From an uncultured Caryophanales bacterium (GTDB taxonomy: Bacteria > Bacillota_I > Bacilli_A > RFN20 > CAG-449), in assembly GCA_945873815.1 (NCBI GenBank), contig CAMCEE010000010.1:1-64000 (forward strand): a stretch of DNA of 64,000 nucleotides. Direction: 5' to 3'. Below are positions 9,568 through 19,241 of the stretch, piece by piece (within the stretch, counting starts at the first letter, position 1; each line of letters begins with the position of its first letter). Made by a program: the position numbers and the translations under genes. The notes beneath the pieces are model-generated. The model saw only the letters and a program-made list of their open reading frames with translations. It had not been told where the DNA came from and ran no database searches.

Positions 9568-10673
9568 TGTTCTTCATCTCCCATCTCAAATAAGAATAAA
9601 TGAATTCATCAATATCCCCATCAAGAACATTGAATACTGCGCTAGTTTCATATCCAGTGCGATGATCCTTCACCATCGTATAAGGACAAAAAACGTATGA
9701 TCTAATTTGGCTTCCCCACTCAATATTTTTTTGTTCTCCCACGATTTTATTCAATTCTTTTTGTTGTTCTTGCACCTTTATTTGATAAAGACGAGATTTT
9801 AATATATTCATTGCGATTTCACGATTTTGAATTTGGCTTCTTTCATTTTGACAAGTGACTACAATTCCAGTTGGAAAATGAGTAATTCTAACTGCCGAAT
9901 CGGTTTTATTAACATTTTGTCCACCAGCACCCGTTGAACGATATGTATCGATACGAATATCTTTATCAAGAATCTCTATGTCGATAGAAGAGTTCATTTG
10001 AGGAATAACCTCAACGCTTGCAAAAGAGGTATGACGTCTTTTATTTGAATCAAAAGGTGAGATTCTTACTAATCTATGAACGCCCTTTTCCGCTTTTAAT
10101 AAACCATATGCATTCTTTCCACTCACGATAAAACTCGCAGATTTTATTCCAGCATCATCTGCAACTTGATAATCGACAACTTGCATCTTCATTTTATGTT
10201 TTTCTATATATCGAGAATACATTCTATATAACATATTTGCCCAATCTTGTGATTCAGTTCCTCCTGCACCTGGATGAATCTCAATAATGGCATTAGATGA
10301 ATCAAATTTATTAGATAAAAGTGTTAGTATTTCAAAATCGGATAATTCTTTTTCCACATCAAAAATTTCCAAAGAGACGATTTCTCTTATCTCCACATCA
10401 TCCGCATCTTTTAGCATTTCATATGTTTCTAGTAAATCTTTCAATTTATTATTCAAGGAAGAGTAAGAATTAATCGTCGATTCGATTTCATTCTTACGAT
10501 CCATTATTTCTAATGCTTTTTTTTGGTCATCCCAAAAAGAATCTTCATTTATTTTAATAATTAATTCATCACGCTCTTTTTCGATAGTTGCGAGGTCAAA
10601 GTGAATCTCCCAATTCCGCAAGTTTAGAAAGAGCCTTTTGGAGACGAGTTTTGATTTCAAATAGTTCGAGCAT
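9560..10673 (-). CDS. prfB: Peptide chain release factor 2, with programmed +1 frameshift
   Basis: RF2 reads UGA and UAA and triggers peptide release. The gene is in two frames: ATG at 10673 opens a 25-codon frame ending CTT TGA at 10601-10596; skipping one base there gives GAC CTC and a frame that runs to 9560, for 370 residues. A GGGAG sequence lies just upstream of the slip site, as in other prfB genes, where internal ribosome pairing and slow UGA reading drive the shift. The product has the RF2 tripeptide region SPFDSNKRRHTSF and the catalytic GAGGQNVNK. A continuous ORF starting near 10660 would have the wrong N-terminus. The start lies one base after the secA stop. Confidence 0.95.
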
Positions 10674-10674
10674 A

Positions 10675-13149
10675 CTATTTTCCTTCTCCACTATCCGCAT
10701 TTTTAGCTGCTTCTGCAGCTCTTTTTGCTCTCATTTCTTCAATTTGCTTTTTTTCTTGTTCAATTTCTTCAGGAGTTTTCATTCTAATCTCAGCATGTAA
10801 CAATGTACTTACTGTCAATTCTGCGATATTGAAAATCATCTCATTGAACATATCCCATCCTTCATCGACATATGCCTTTAATGGATCGGATTGAGCGTAG
10901 CTTCTTAAACTGATACCTTCTTTTAATTTAGCCATAGAATCGATATGTGTGGTCCAGAATTTATCAACGCAACGTAAAGCAACCATCTTTTCGATATCAT
11001 TGACTGCTTCACTAGGCCATGTACTCTTCTTTTTAGCATATTGTGCATAGATGATTTCTCCAATTTCTTCAGAAACTTCATCAACTGCAGCATCATCGTA
11101 ACCAGTAGGATCAAAAGAACCCTCTGGTAAATACTTAGGTTCAAGATTTTTCTTTAACAATTCACCAGATAAGAACGCATTTCTAGCATCAGAGTCATCG
11201 ATGGAATTCTCAACGATTTTCTTACCTACCGTTTTAAAATATCCATAAACCAAATCACTTACTGATTCAGCATATAATAATGTATCTCTTTGTTTGTACA
11301 TTGATTCACGTTGTTGTCTTAAAACATCATCGTAATCAAGAAGCGATTTACGAACATCAAAGTTTTGGCCCTCAATCTTCTTTTGTGCAGAAGTAATTGC
11401 ATTCATAACCATCTTACTCTCAAGTGCTTCATCACCCATTTTTTCAAATAACGTCTTCAAATAATCAGGTGCAAATCTTGCTAATAGTTCATCGTCACAT
11501 GAGATGTAGAATCTAGAATATCCTGGGTCTCCTTGACGTCCAGAACGTCCTCTTAATTGGTTATCGATACGTCTTGCTTCATTTCTTTCCGTTCCAATAA
11601 CGCATAATCCTGCAGGTCCTTTTACAATTCCCTCTGGATCAACGATATCTTTAACTCCAGGCCCTAACTTAATATCGGTACCACGGCCAGCCATATTAGT
11701 TGCAATAGTAATCGCATTCATTTGCCCAGCCATTTCAATGATATGTGCTTCACGTTCATGGTTTTTAGCATTCAATACTTCATGAGCTAATCCTGCTTTA
11801 TTTAATAAATCATCCATAATCTCAGAAGCTTCAACAGAAGGAGTACCAATTAAGATTGGTTGTCCTAATTTATGTCTTGCAATAATATCTTTCAAAATTG
11901 CTTTATATTTTGCGCTAGAAGTACCATAAACTAAATCCGTATCATCAATACGTAAGATAGGTTTATTAGTAGGAATTGGTGTAACATGCATGTTATAAAT
12001 CTTTTCAAATTCTTCCTCTTCTGTTTTTGCAGTACCAGTCATACCAGCAACTTTGTTATATAATCTAAAGAAGTTTTGATATGTGATAGAAGCCATCGTA
12101 ATTGTTTCTTGTTTAATCTTAACATTCTCTTTAGCTTGAATTGCTTGTTGTAAGCCGTCAGAATATTCTCTTCCTTTCATAACACGACCTGTGAATTGAT
12201 CAATAAGATGAATTTCTCCATCCTTGACCATATATTCAACATTCTTCTTCATGATGTAATTAGCTTTAAGAGCTTGGTGAATACGGTGAACCAAATCATT
12301 AAATTCTGGTGCGTAAATATTCTTAATTCCGAATGCTCTTTCTGCAGCATCATTACCGCTGTCAGTTAAAGAGCATGCTTTTGTTTTTATATCAATTGTA
12401 AAATCCCTTTCTTTCTTGAGTGATTTAACAAATCTATCTGCAAAGATATAAGTATTTGCGTTTGCTCTTTCTCCTCCAGAAATAATTAAAGGAGTTCTTG
12501 ATTCATCAATTAAAATCGAGTCTGCCTCATCAACAATAGCGTAATTTAATCCACGCAAAACGCGTTTACTAGTTGATTGAGCCATATTGTCTCTTAAATA
12601 ATCAAATCCTAATTCTGAGTTTGTTGTATATGTAATGTCTGCGTTATATGCTGCTTGTTTTTGTTCAGTAGTTTTTTCTCTTAAGTTACAATCGCAAGTT
12701 AAGCCTAAGAAATTATAAACCTTTCCCATTAATTCAGCATCACGTGAAGCTAAATATTCGTTAACAGTAACAACGTGAACACCCTTTCCAGTTAACGCAT
12801 TCAAATATACTGGCATAGTTTCAGTTAATGTTTTACCTTCACCAGTTTTCATTTCTGCAACGTCGCCTTCATTTAAGACAATTGCACCCATAACTTGTAC
12901 TTTATATGGAAATTCATTTCTAACTCTTCTACAAGCTTCTCTTACTACCGCATAAGCTTCAGGAAGAATGTCTTCTAAAGTTTGTCCGTTTGCAAGTAAT
13001 TCTTTAAAATAAGGAGTTTTAGCTGCTAATTCTTCATCGCTTAACGCTTTCATTTCGTCTTCATAAGAAAGAACGATATTCGCAGTTCTTTCAATCTTTT
13101 TTAACGCTCTTTCATCTACTCTTAATAATCTGTCTAACCAGTTTCCCAT
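10675..13149 (-). CDS. secA: Preprotein translocase motor SecA
   Basis: SecA is the ATPase that pushes unfolded proteins through SecYEG. Visible are Walker A MKTGEGKTL near residue 100, the DEAD-like VDEADSILIDESRTPLI, the peptide-crosslinking region, and the second-motor motifs TNMAGRGTDIKLG and QLRGRSGRQGDPG. The start is ATG 13149, eight bases after GGAGGA; the frame extends ten codons further without a site. The C-terminal tail ends in a charged coiled stretch and lacks the zinc-binding CxC...CH/CC motif that binds SecB in many bacteria. prfB follows immediately, as in many Firmicutes. Confidence 0.97.
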   Translation of the reverse strand: MGNWLDRLLRVDERALKKIERTANIVLSYEDEMKALSDEELAAKTPYFKELLANGQTLEDILPEAYAVVREACRRVRNEFPYKVQVMGAIVLNEGDVAEMKTGEGKTLTETMPVYLNALTGKGVHVVTVNEYLASRDAELMGKVYNFLGLTCDCNLREKTTEQKQAAYNADITYTTNSELGFDYLRDNMAQSTSKRVLRGLNYAIVDEADSILIDESRTPLIISGGERANANTYIFADRFVKSLKKERDFTIDIKTKACSLTDSGNDAAERAFGIKNIYAPEFNDLVHRIHQALKANYIMKKNVEYMVKDGEIHLIDQFTGRVMKGREYSDGLQQAIQAKENVKIKQETITMASITYQNFFRLYNKVAGMTGTAKTEEEEFEKIYNMHVTPIPTNKPILRIDDTDLVYGTSSAKYKAILKDIIARHKLGQPILIGTPSVEASEIMDDLLNKAGLAHEVLNAKNHEREAHIIEMAGQMNAITIATNMAGRGTDIKLGPGVKDIVDPEGIVKGPAGLCVIGTERNEARRIDNQLRGRSGRQGDPGYSRFYISCDDELLARFAPDYLKTLFEKMGDEALESKMVMNAITSAQKKIEGQNFDVRKSLLDYDDVLRQQRESMYKQRDTLLYAESVSDLVYGYFKTVGKKIVENSIDDSDARNAFLSGELLKKNLEPKYLPEGSFDPTGYDDAAVDEVSEEIGEIIYAQYAKKKSTWPSEAVNDIEKMVALRCVDKFWTTHIDSMAKLKEGISLRSYAQSDPLKAYVDEGWDMFNEMIFNIAELTVSTLLHAEIRMKTPEEIEQEKKQIEEMRAKRAAEAAKNADSGEGK

Positions 13150-13184
13150 TATTTTATCCTCCGTAAAACGATTTACCATTGTTA

Positions 13185-13212
13185 ATTATACACAAAATGA
13201 AACCCTATTCAA
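13185..13212 (-). promoter_or_regulatory. Promoter of the secA operon
   Basis: On the minus strand TTGAAT (13212-13207) and TATAAT (13190-13185) are 16 bp apart. The transcript would start near 13178, about 30 bases before the secA start codon. No other promoter as good is seen within the downstream operon. Confidence 0.6.
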
Positions 13213-13702
13213 ATACTAATATAGTATTTAATGAAAATTGAGAATTCTACCAAAGATTATATCTTTGTGGTAGCACAAAAAGAAGCAAACTAACCTTCAA
13301 ACATTTCTAATTTCAAAATTGGAAAAATTTACGATAAATGAGTATTGGAATTTCCTCAAATACACTCTAAATAGGAGATTTGAAAGGGCCTCTATCACAA
13401 CATTTTTTTCTTTTACTTTTGTAAGTTTTCCCCGATAATTTTTTTTAAAAAATATATAATAATATTTATAATATATTATTACATATCCCCCATCTCATTC
13501 GACAAAAATCACTAAAAAACTACTAAAAATTAGAAGTAAAAAATTATCTGATTTTTCTTCGTTTTTTATGTTTACAACTCTATTTAAAAATGTTATATTT
13601 TATTCACCCGAACGCAAGCACTATAATAGCTTACGATAATTACGGTAATCAACCAATCTTTGGTTATTTTTATGCACGAAAAAATTTGAGAAGGAGATTT
13701 AT
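13213..13702. other. Divergent secA/nrdD intergenic region
   Basis: About 490 bases without a gene. It holds an imperfect hairpin CTACC-AAAGAT-TAT-ATCTTT-GT-GGTAG (about 13248-13273) without a T-run, and a very AT-rich block at 13438-13482. A TATAAT box (13622-13627) lies within the semi-palindrome AAGCACTATAATAGCTT upstream of nrdD. That position and shape could suit an NrdR repressor site, but the match to the NrdR box is poor and I see no second box. A GAAGGAGAT ribosome site precedes nrdD. Nothing coding is visible. Confidence 0.4.
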
Positions 13703-15877
13703 ATGAAAGTAATTAAGAGAAATGGCTCTGAAGCCAAATTTGACATTAAGAAGATTGTTGCTGCTTTAGATAAGGCAAACAATTCCGTCGACGAATCAAG
13801 CAGAATGACAGAAGAAGAAATCTATGAAATTGCTGGACAAATTTGCAAGAACATTAAAAGCATCAAACGTGCATTAAATGTCGAAGAAATTCAAGACATC
13901 GTTGAAAATGAATTAATGCAAAGAAACTATTTTAGCCTTGCTCGTAGTTATATTACATATCGTTTTCAAAGAGCATTAGTCCGTAAATCCAATACAACAG
14001 ATGCTCAAATTCTTTCTCTTATAGAATGTAATAATGAAGAAGTAAAACAAGAAAATTCCAATAAGAACCCAACTGTTAATAGTGTTCAAAGAGACTATAT
14101 GGCAGGCGAAGTATCAAAAGATATCACAAAGAGATTTTTATTACCTCCTGAGGTAGTTAAAGCGCATGAAGAAGGTATCATTCATTTCCATGACGCAGAT
14201 TATTTCGCACAACATATGCATAACTGCGATCTTGTAAATCTAGAAGATATGTTACAAAATGGAACAGTTATCTCTGGAACATTAATCGAAAAGCCTAAAT
14301 CTTTCTCTACCGCTTGTAATATCGCAACACAAATTATCGCTCAAGTTGCATCCAATCAATACGGTGGACAATCAATTTCCCTTTCACATTTAGCACCATT
14401 TGTTCAAATTTCTAGAGAGAAAATTACAAAAGCAGTAATCGATGAGTTAAAAGATAATCAAATTGATGCAACGGAAGAACAAATCGCTAATATCGTTGAA
14501 AAAAGAGTTAGAGATGAAATAAAAAAAGGTGTTCAAACAATTCAATATCAAGTTGTTACTTTGATGACAACAAACGGACAAGCTCCATTCATCACCGTAT
14601 TTATGTATTTAAATGAAGTTCCAGAAGGAAGAACACGTGATGATCTTGCAATGATTATAGAAGAACTCTTGAAAGAAAGAATTCAAGGCGTTAAAAATGA
14701 ACAAGGCGTATGGATTACTCCTGCTTTCCCTAAATTAATTTACGTTCTAGAAGAAGATAATATCAAAGAAGATTCAAAATATTGGTACTTAACATGTCTA
14801 GCAGCAAAATGTACTGCAAAACGTATGGTTCCAGATTACATCTCTGAAAAAATCATGAAAGAATTAAAGAAAGATAAAAACGGAGAAGGTCATTGCTACA
14901 CATGCATGGGCTGTAGATCATTCTTAACACCATATGTTGACGAGAATAACAAACCAAAATACTATGGTAGATTCAATCAAGGTGTTGTTACTATCAACCT
15001 TGTCGATGTCGCTTGTTCAAGTAAATCACTCGATGAATTCTGGGAAATATTAGATGATAGACTAGAATTATGCTACAAAGCATTGATGTGTAGACATAAT
15101 AGATTGAAGGGAACATTATCAGATGCTGCGCCAATCTTATGGCAATATGGTGCACTCGCAAGACTTCCAAAAGGTGAACCAATCGACAAATTACTATATG
15201 GTGGATATTCAACTATTTCTCTTGGATATGCTGGATTATGGGAAACAGTCTATAAGTTAATAGGAAAGGAATTAACTGATTCAGAAGGAGAAAAACTCGG
15301 ATTAGAAATCTTAACTAGATTAAACGATGCATGTGCAAAATGGAAAAAGAAAGAAAACATTGATTTTTCAATCTATGGAACACCACTCGAATCAACTACA
15401 TATAAGTTTGCAAAATGCTTACAAAAAAGATTTGGTGTCATCCCAGGAGTTACCGATAAAAACTACATTACAAACTCATATCACGTACATGTAACAAAGA
15501 ACATTTCTGCTTTTGATAAACTCGCATTCGAATCCAAATTTCAAAAGCTATCTCCAGGAGGAGCTATCTCCTATGTTGAAGTTCCAAATATGAACGATAA
15601 CATCCCTGCAGTACTTGAAGTTATGAAATTCATATATGAGAACATTATGTACGCAGAATTGAATACAAAGAGTGACTACTGTCAAGTATGTGGATACGAT
15701 GGAGAAATCCTAATTGTAAAAGATCCAGATGGAAAATTAGTATGGGAATGTCCAAAATGTAAGAATAGAGATCAATCAAAACTCAATGTTGCAAGAAGAA
15801 CATGTGGATACATTGGTTCACAATTCTGGAATCAAGGACGTACTCAAGAGATTCAAGAAAGAGTATTACATTTATAA
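13703..15877 (+). CDS. nrdD: Anaerobic ribonucleoside-triphosphate reductase
   Basis: NrdD makes dNTPs from NTPs without oxygen, using a glycyl radical installed by NrdG. The 724-residue protein opens with an ATP-cone allosteric domain (MKVIKRNGSEAKFDIKKIV) and then the class III catalytic barrel. Near the C-terminus are a four-cysteine zinc site (CQVCGYDG and CPKCKNRD) and the glycyl radical motif RRTCGYIGS. It is preceded by GAAGGAGAT at good spacing and followed after two bases by nrdG. The gene shows that the organism can grow without oxygen; no aerobic class I reductase is in the window. Confidence 0.97.
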   Translation: MKVIKRNGSEAKFDIKKIVAALDKANNSVDESSRMTEEEIYEIAGQICKNIKSIKRALNVEEIQDIVENELMQRNYFSLARSYITYRFQRALVRKSNTTDAQILSLIECNNEEVKQENSNKNPTVNSVQRDYMAGEVSKDITKRFLLPPEVVKAHEEGIIHFHDADYFAQHMHNCDLVNLEDMLQNGTVISGTLIEKPKSFSTACNIATQIIAQVASNQYGGQSISLSHLAPFVQISREKITKAVIDELKDNQIDATEEQIANIVEKRVRDEIKKGVQTIQYQVVTLMTTNGQAPFITVFMYLNEVPEGRTRDDLAMIIEELLKERIQGVKNEQGVWITPAFPKLIYVLEEDNIKEDSKYWYLTCLAAKCTAKRMVPDYISEKIMKELKKDKNGEGHCYTCMGCRSFLTPYVDENNKPKYYGRFNQGVVTINLVDVACSSKSLDEFWEILDDRLELCYKALMCRHNRLKGTLSDAAPILWQYGALARLPKGEPIDKLLYGGYSTISLGYAGLWETVYKLIGKELTDSEGEKLGLEILTRLNDACAKWKKKENIDFSIYGTPLESTTYKFAKCLQKRFGVIPGVTDKNYITNSYHVHVTKNISAFDKLAFESKFQKLSPGGAISYVEVPNMNDNIPAVLEVMKFIYENIMYAELNTKSDYCQVCGYDGEILIVKDPDGKLVWECPKCKNRDQSKLNVARRTCGYIGSQFWNQGRTQEIQERVLHL

Positions 15878-15879
15878 AT

Positions 15880-16404
15880 ATGAATTACGCAACGATTAAA
15901 AATTGCGATATCGCGAATGGCTTAGGAATTAGAGTATCATTGTTTGTTTCAGGATGTACACATCATTGTAAAGGATGTTTTAATTCAATTGCCTGGCCAT
16001 TTGATTATGGAGAAGTCTTTACAAAAGAAATCGAAGAACAAATACTTGAAGAATGTTCTAAAACATACATCGCAGGATTGACTCTTTTAGGAGGAGAACC
16101 ATTCGAACCATCAAATCAAATAGGGCTGATTCACTTATTAAGAGAATTCAAAAAAAGATTTCCAAACAAAAATATTTGGGCATATACTGGATATGTTCTT
16201 GAAACAGAAATTCTCCCTAAAAATGGAAAAGCACATAACGAAGTTACAGATGAGATGCTTTCATATATCGATGTGCTAGTCGATGGAAGATTCGTTGAAG
16301 AATTAAAAGATATCTCATTAAAATATCGTGGCTCATCAAATCAAAGATTAATAGATTTGAAAAAAACATTAAGTGAAAATAAAATTGTATTATTTGAATT
16401 CTAA
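15880..16404 (+). CDS. nrdG: Anaerobic ribonucleotide reductase activase
   Basis: NrdG is the radical-SAM enzyme that forms the glycyl radical on NrdD. The iron-sulfur motif is CTHHCKGC (CX3CX2C), followed by TLLGGEPFEP, the usual radical-SAM glycine-rich turn. The product is 174 residues, normal for the family. The reading frame is open upstream inside nrdD, but homologous NrdG proteins start at MNYATIKNCDIANG, so I place the start at 15880, two bases after the nrdD stop. The pair forms a two-gene operon ended by the hairpin at 16403-16438. Confidence 0.95.
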   Translation: MNYATIKNCDIANGLGIRVSLFVSGCTHHCKGCFNSIAWPFDYGEVFTKEIEEQILEECSKTYIAGLTLLGGEPFEPSNQIGLIHLLREFKKRFPNKNIWAYTGYVLETEILPKNGKAHNEVTDEMLSYIDVLVDGRFVEELKDISLKYRGSSNQRLIDLKKTLSENKIVLFEF

Positions 16405-16438
16405 AAAAAGATAACCCGTATTTGGATTATCTTTTTTT
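16403..16438. terminator. Bidirectional terminator after nrdG
   Basis: AAAAAAAGATAA and TTATCTTTTTTT pair around a short loop with further CC/GG pairing, giving a U-run on both strands. It serves nrdDG from the left and the minus-strand DUF3781 gene from the right. Confidence 0.85.
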
Positions 16439-16449
16439 CATATCTAGTT

Positions 16450-16704
16450 TTATGCGAAAATCTTTATTCTTTTTGCAGTGATAATAGTATAGCTATACGA
16501 GTTAATAGTTAATACAATATCATTTATACTAACATAATAATTCTTTCCCTTTTTAATCGTAGAAGCATTTTTATTAAGAATAAGCGATTTGGCATATTCA
16601 ATAACATCTATCTCATCTAATAAGGATAGATTTCGTTTAATTCTTATTTCACCCATTGGAGTAGTATGGAGTTTATCAAGATTATCGATTAGAATTCTTT
16701 CCAT
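16450..16704 (-). CDS. DUF3781 family protein
   Basis: This 84-residue protein matches the pattern of the DUF3781 family: NLDKLHTTPMGEIRIKRNL near the start, then a variable acid-rich helix and a short beta hairpin SINDIVLTINSYSYTIITA. No biochemical role is established. It overlaps the end of the flavodoxin-like gene by 16 bases, so the two are translated together. Confidence 0.75.
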   Translation of the reverse strand: MERILIDNLDKLHTTPMGEIRIKRNLSLLDEIDVIEYAKSLILNKNASTIKKGKNYYVSINDIVLTINSYSYTIITAKRIKIFA

Positions 16705-17615
16705 AATGTTTTTGTTAGATATTTTCCTTTTCTACAACATACACTTTTATAATTTTTGTGTTTAACGTTTAATAATCCATCTAAATATTCTGATACTTTA
16801 TTAAATTCTGCTTTCATATAATGACATGTAACATAACTAACGTTTTTTATTTGACCTGATAATTTTTTGCATAATGTTCTTATAGGAGAAGCTACATCAA
16901 ATACCCATATTGGAGAAACGATAATTACATTCTCATATTCTTTCACATCAAGATTAAGTTCTTCGATTCCCATATCAAGTTTATTCATTCCAAATCTTCC
17001 ACACCACCAGAATCCTAATGTGCCATCAATTTTTTCTGTTGCCTTAACTTCATATATTGTCGCGCCTTTTGCATCTACAATCTCATAAGCTAACTTTTTC
17101 GTATATCCCATTCTAGAGAAATATAGAACCAATGTATCTTTATTCTCATTAATATTAGTATATGCATCTTCGTTTATAGAGAATATCTCTTGTTTATAGA
17201 AGGTGATAGCCATATATCCTGTAAGAAATTGTAAAACTCCAAAGATGAAATAAACAGTAGAAAGGAAATTTGGAGGAAAAATAACAAATTGAATAATAAT
17301 CCAAAGCATCAAAGTAAACCCAAATATCATCCCTAAATATAATCCAGCACGCATTTTGAATAAAATTAAAGTTGATGCTACCAAGTTAGATAAACCATTT
17401 ACAATAATCAAAGCTATTCCAGAAAAAATATAGTTTTGAAATAAAACATCCGCGAAAGGTAACACTTGAAAGTAATCTATCATTGCTTCCATATGGAGAA
17501 TACTACCAGATGGTTCTATTAACATACATACTCCACCAAGCATTGCACCTAATCCAATAAATAAGCACCAAAATAATAAAACATTCTTTGTAATCTTAAA
17601 CCTACTCTTTTTCAT
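16689..17615 (-). CDS. Membrane protein fused to a flavodoxin-like domain
   Basis: The first 140 or so residues contain four hydrophobic helices. The rest is a flavodoxin-like domain: a phosphate-loop-like LYFSRMGYTKKLAYEI, a strand YENVIIVSPIWVFDVASPIR, and a final strand VSYVTCHY. It would bind FMN on the cytoplasmic side and may pass electrons to or from the membrane. The start at 17615 follows AAGGAG; an upstream TTG in frame is less likely. A cysteine pair CC lies near the C-terminus. The DUF3781 gene overlaps its end. The fusion, rather than either part alone, is what is unusual. Confidence 0.75.
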   Translation of the reverse strand: MKKSRFKITKNVLLFWCLFIGLGAMLGGVCMLIEPSGSILHMEAMIDYFQVLPFADVLFQNYIFSGIALIIVNGLSNLVASTLILFKMRAGLYLGMIFGFTLMLWIIIQFVIFPPNFLSTVYFIFGVLQFLTGYMAITFYKQEIFSINEDAYTNINENKDTLVLYFSRMGYTKKLAYEIVDAKGATIYEVKATEKIDGTLGFWWCGRFGMNKLDMGIEELNLDVKEYENVIIVSPIWVFDVASPIRTLCKKLSGQIKNVSYVTCHYMKAEFNKVSEYLDGLLNVKHKNYKSVCCRKGKYLTKTLWKEF

Positions 17616-17765
17616 TTTTAACTCCTTCAAAAAAATATACTAACATTCGGTAGTATGCAAGTGTTTTTTTAAATAATCTTACAAACAATGAAATTATTTT
17701 AAAATAAATAATTGATAAAGCTATACACAATAAATGATATAATTATTCTAGGGGGGATAATAATC

Positions 17766-17963
17766 ATGGCAAAAACAATATATCATGTTTCGAAAAGAGA
17801 TAACGATGGAAGAGAATGGAAAGTATTCATACAAGGTTCTGACAAAGTTATCAAACTATTCCAAACGCAAAAAGAAGCATTAGAATACGCCAAGCATCTT
17901 GCTTTAACAAAAGAAGGAACAGTAATGCTTCATGGATTGGATGGAAAAATTAGAAAATACTAA
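17766..17963 (+). CDS. DUF2188 domain protein
   Basis: This 65-residue protein is a single DUF2188 domain: KTIYHVSKRDNDGREWKVF, then a helix with FQTQKEALEYAKHLA and a glycine-rich end VMLHGLDGKIRKY. Family members are small and of unknown function. The start is the ATG at 17766, eight bases after GGGGGGAT; an earlier in-frame ATG at 17712 has no site. It stands alone between two minus-strand genes and has its own terminator. Confidence 0.8.
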   Translation: MAKTIYHVSKRDNDGREWKVFIQGSDKVIKLFQTQKEALEYAKHLALTKEGTVMLHGLDGKIRKY

Positions 17964-17965
17964 AA

Positions 17966-18004
17966 AATAGCTCTACTTTTCAACAAGTAGAGCTATTATT
18001 TTTA
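17966..18004 (+). terminator. Terminator of the DUF2188 gene
   Basis: AATAGCTCTACTT and AAGTAGAGCTATT form a 13-bp stem around a six-base loop, followed by a T-rich run. It begins directly after the stop codon. Confidence 0.85.
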
Positions 18005-18031
18005 TGCAAAAAGTCTATTATTTTATTCATT

Positions 18032-19228
18032 TTATGAGATGGAAAAATATATTTTTTCTAATTCACTTCTATCCATTAATCTTGGGACTGGATATAAAGG
18101 ATTAGCCTCTTTATCCGCATGATCTGCCATCATTCTAATATCTTCTTTTTTTATCCCAGGTATTGTTGAAGGAATATTCATACATTCATTTAAATCACGA
18201 ATGGATTGAATAAACCTCTTAGCCCCTATCTCAATAGAATCTTGATCATCAACTATTCCTGCAGCTTTCCCGAGTTTGTACAATTTCTTATAAGCACTTT
18301 TTCCATAAGCATCAAGAACATAAGGCATAATAACTGCATTTGCTAAACCATGTGCAATATTATATTGACCTCCTAAAGAATGTGCAATTGCATGAATATA
18401 TCCAACATAAGATTTTGTAAAAGCTACTCCAGCAAGATACGATGCCTTTAACATATTAGAACGTGCATCATAATCATGTCCATCGTCATAAGCTTTCTTT
18501 ATATTTGCATAAATCAATGAGACTGCTTCTAAAGCTTTTTTTCTAGTTTCTCTTGTAGTAGATCGACCAATATATGCTTCTACTGCATGAGTAAGAGCGT
18601 CCATTCCCGTAGTTGCCGTCAATCCTTTTGGTAGTGTAAAAGTGACTTTAGGATCTAAAACTGCATATGATGGAATCAGTGGAAATGAATTCATTGCATA
18701 TTTATGCTTTGTTTCTGAATCTGTAATAACTGCAGCAATTGTCACTTCGCTTCCTGTTCCAGCAGTTGTAGGAATAGCGATTAGTGGAGGAATTCTCCTT
18801 CTTACTTTCAATGTTCCCTTTAATTTGTTCACTGATTTTTTAGGATAAGCAACTCTAGCGCCTACACCTTTTGCGCAATCAATGCTAGATCCTCCTCCAA
18901 AAGCAATTAATGCCTTGCAATCATTTTTAATATACATTTCTAAAGCTTCTTCAACGTTCTTTATCGTTGGATTAGGACAAGTTTTATCATAAACGATGCA
19001 ATCGATTCCATTATCTTTTAATATTTCTTCTAAGTGTGAAGTCACTCCAAACTTACGCAAACTTTCATCTGTTACTAATAAAACGCTTAAATGTCCTTTT
19101 TTAATTAATAAATCAGGTAACTCATCAACAGAATGGAATATTGTAGGTTCTCTATAAGGTAAAATTGGTATTAAAAGACGAAATACAGCTTGATAACACC
19201 TACAATACACTCTTTTAAAAACGTTCAT
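18032..19228 (-). CDS. Iron-containing alcohol dehydrogenase
   Basis: A member of the Fe-dependent alcohol dehydrogenase family (398 residues), which reduces aldehydes or ketones with NAD(P)H during fermentation. The dinucleotide loop is FGGGSSIDCAKG, and metal ligands are visible in GMDALTHAVEAY (Asp/His) and AHSLGGQYNIAHGLAN (His, His). The exact substrate is unknown; butanol-, propanediol- and glycerol-type enzymes all look alike. The start at 19228 follows AAAGGAG; the frame extends eight codons upstream into the degV end without a site. It lies just downstream of degV on the same strand. Confidence 0.9.
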   Translation of the reverse strand: MNVFKRVYCRCYQAVFRLLIPILPYREPTIFHSVDELPDLLIKKGHLSVLLVTDESLRKFGVTSHLEEILKDNGIDCIVYDKTCPNPTIKNVEEALEMYIKNDCKALIAFGGGSSIDCAKGVGARVAYPKKSVNKLKGTLKVRRRIPPLIAIPTTAGTGSEVTIAAVITDSETKHKYAMNSFPLIPSYAVLDPKVTFTLPKGLTATTGMDALTHAVEAYIGRSTTRETRKKALEAVSLIYANIKKAYDDGHDYDARSNMLKASYLAGVAFTKSYVGYIHAIAHSLGGQYNIAHGLANAVIMPYVLDAYGKSAYKKLYKLGKAAGIVDDQDSIEIGAKRFIQSIRDLNECMNIPSTIPGIKKEDIRMMADHADKEANPLYPVPRLMDRSELEKIYFSIS

Positions 19229-19241
19229 ATGAACTCCTTTC

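Noticed and set aside
9560-10660. prfB as a simple ORF starting at 10660
   Set aside because: The ATG-less N-terminus of that frame does not match RF2, while the CTT TGA frameshift joins perfectly to a normal RF2 start.
10923-11144. ORF of 73 codons inside secA on the same strand
   Set aside because: It lies in another frame of a conserved gene and shows no domain or ribosome site.
13248-13273. Terminator between secA and nrdD
   Set aside because: The hairpin has no T-run on either strand and no gene ends next to it.
13438-13482. Second replication origin or unwinding element
   Set aside because: It is only an AT-rich block; there are no DnaA boxes nearby and the real origin is at 56.1-56.4 kb.
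13616-13633. NrdR box upstream of nrdD
   Set aside because: Only part of the palindrome fits and no second box at the expected spacing is visible; left as a remark.
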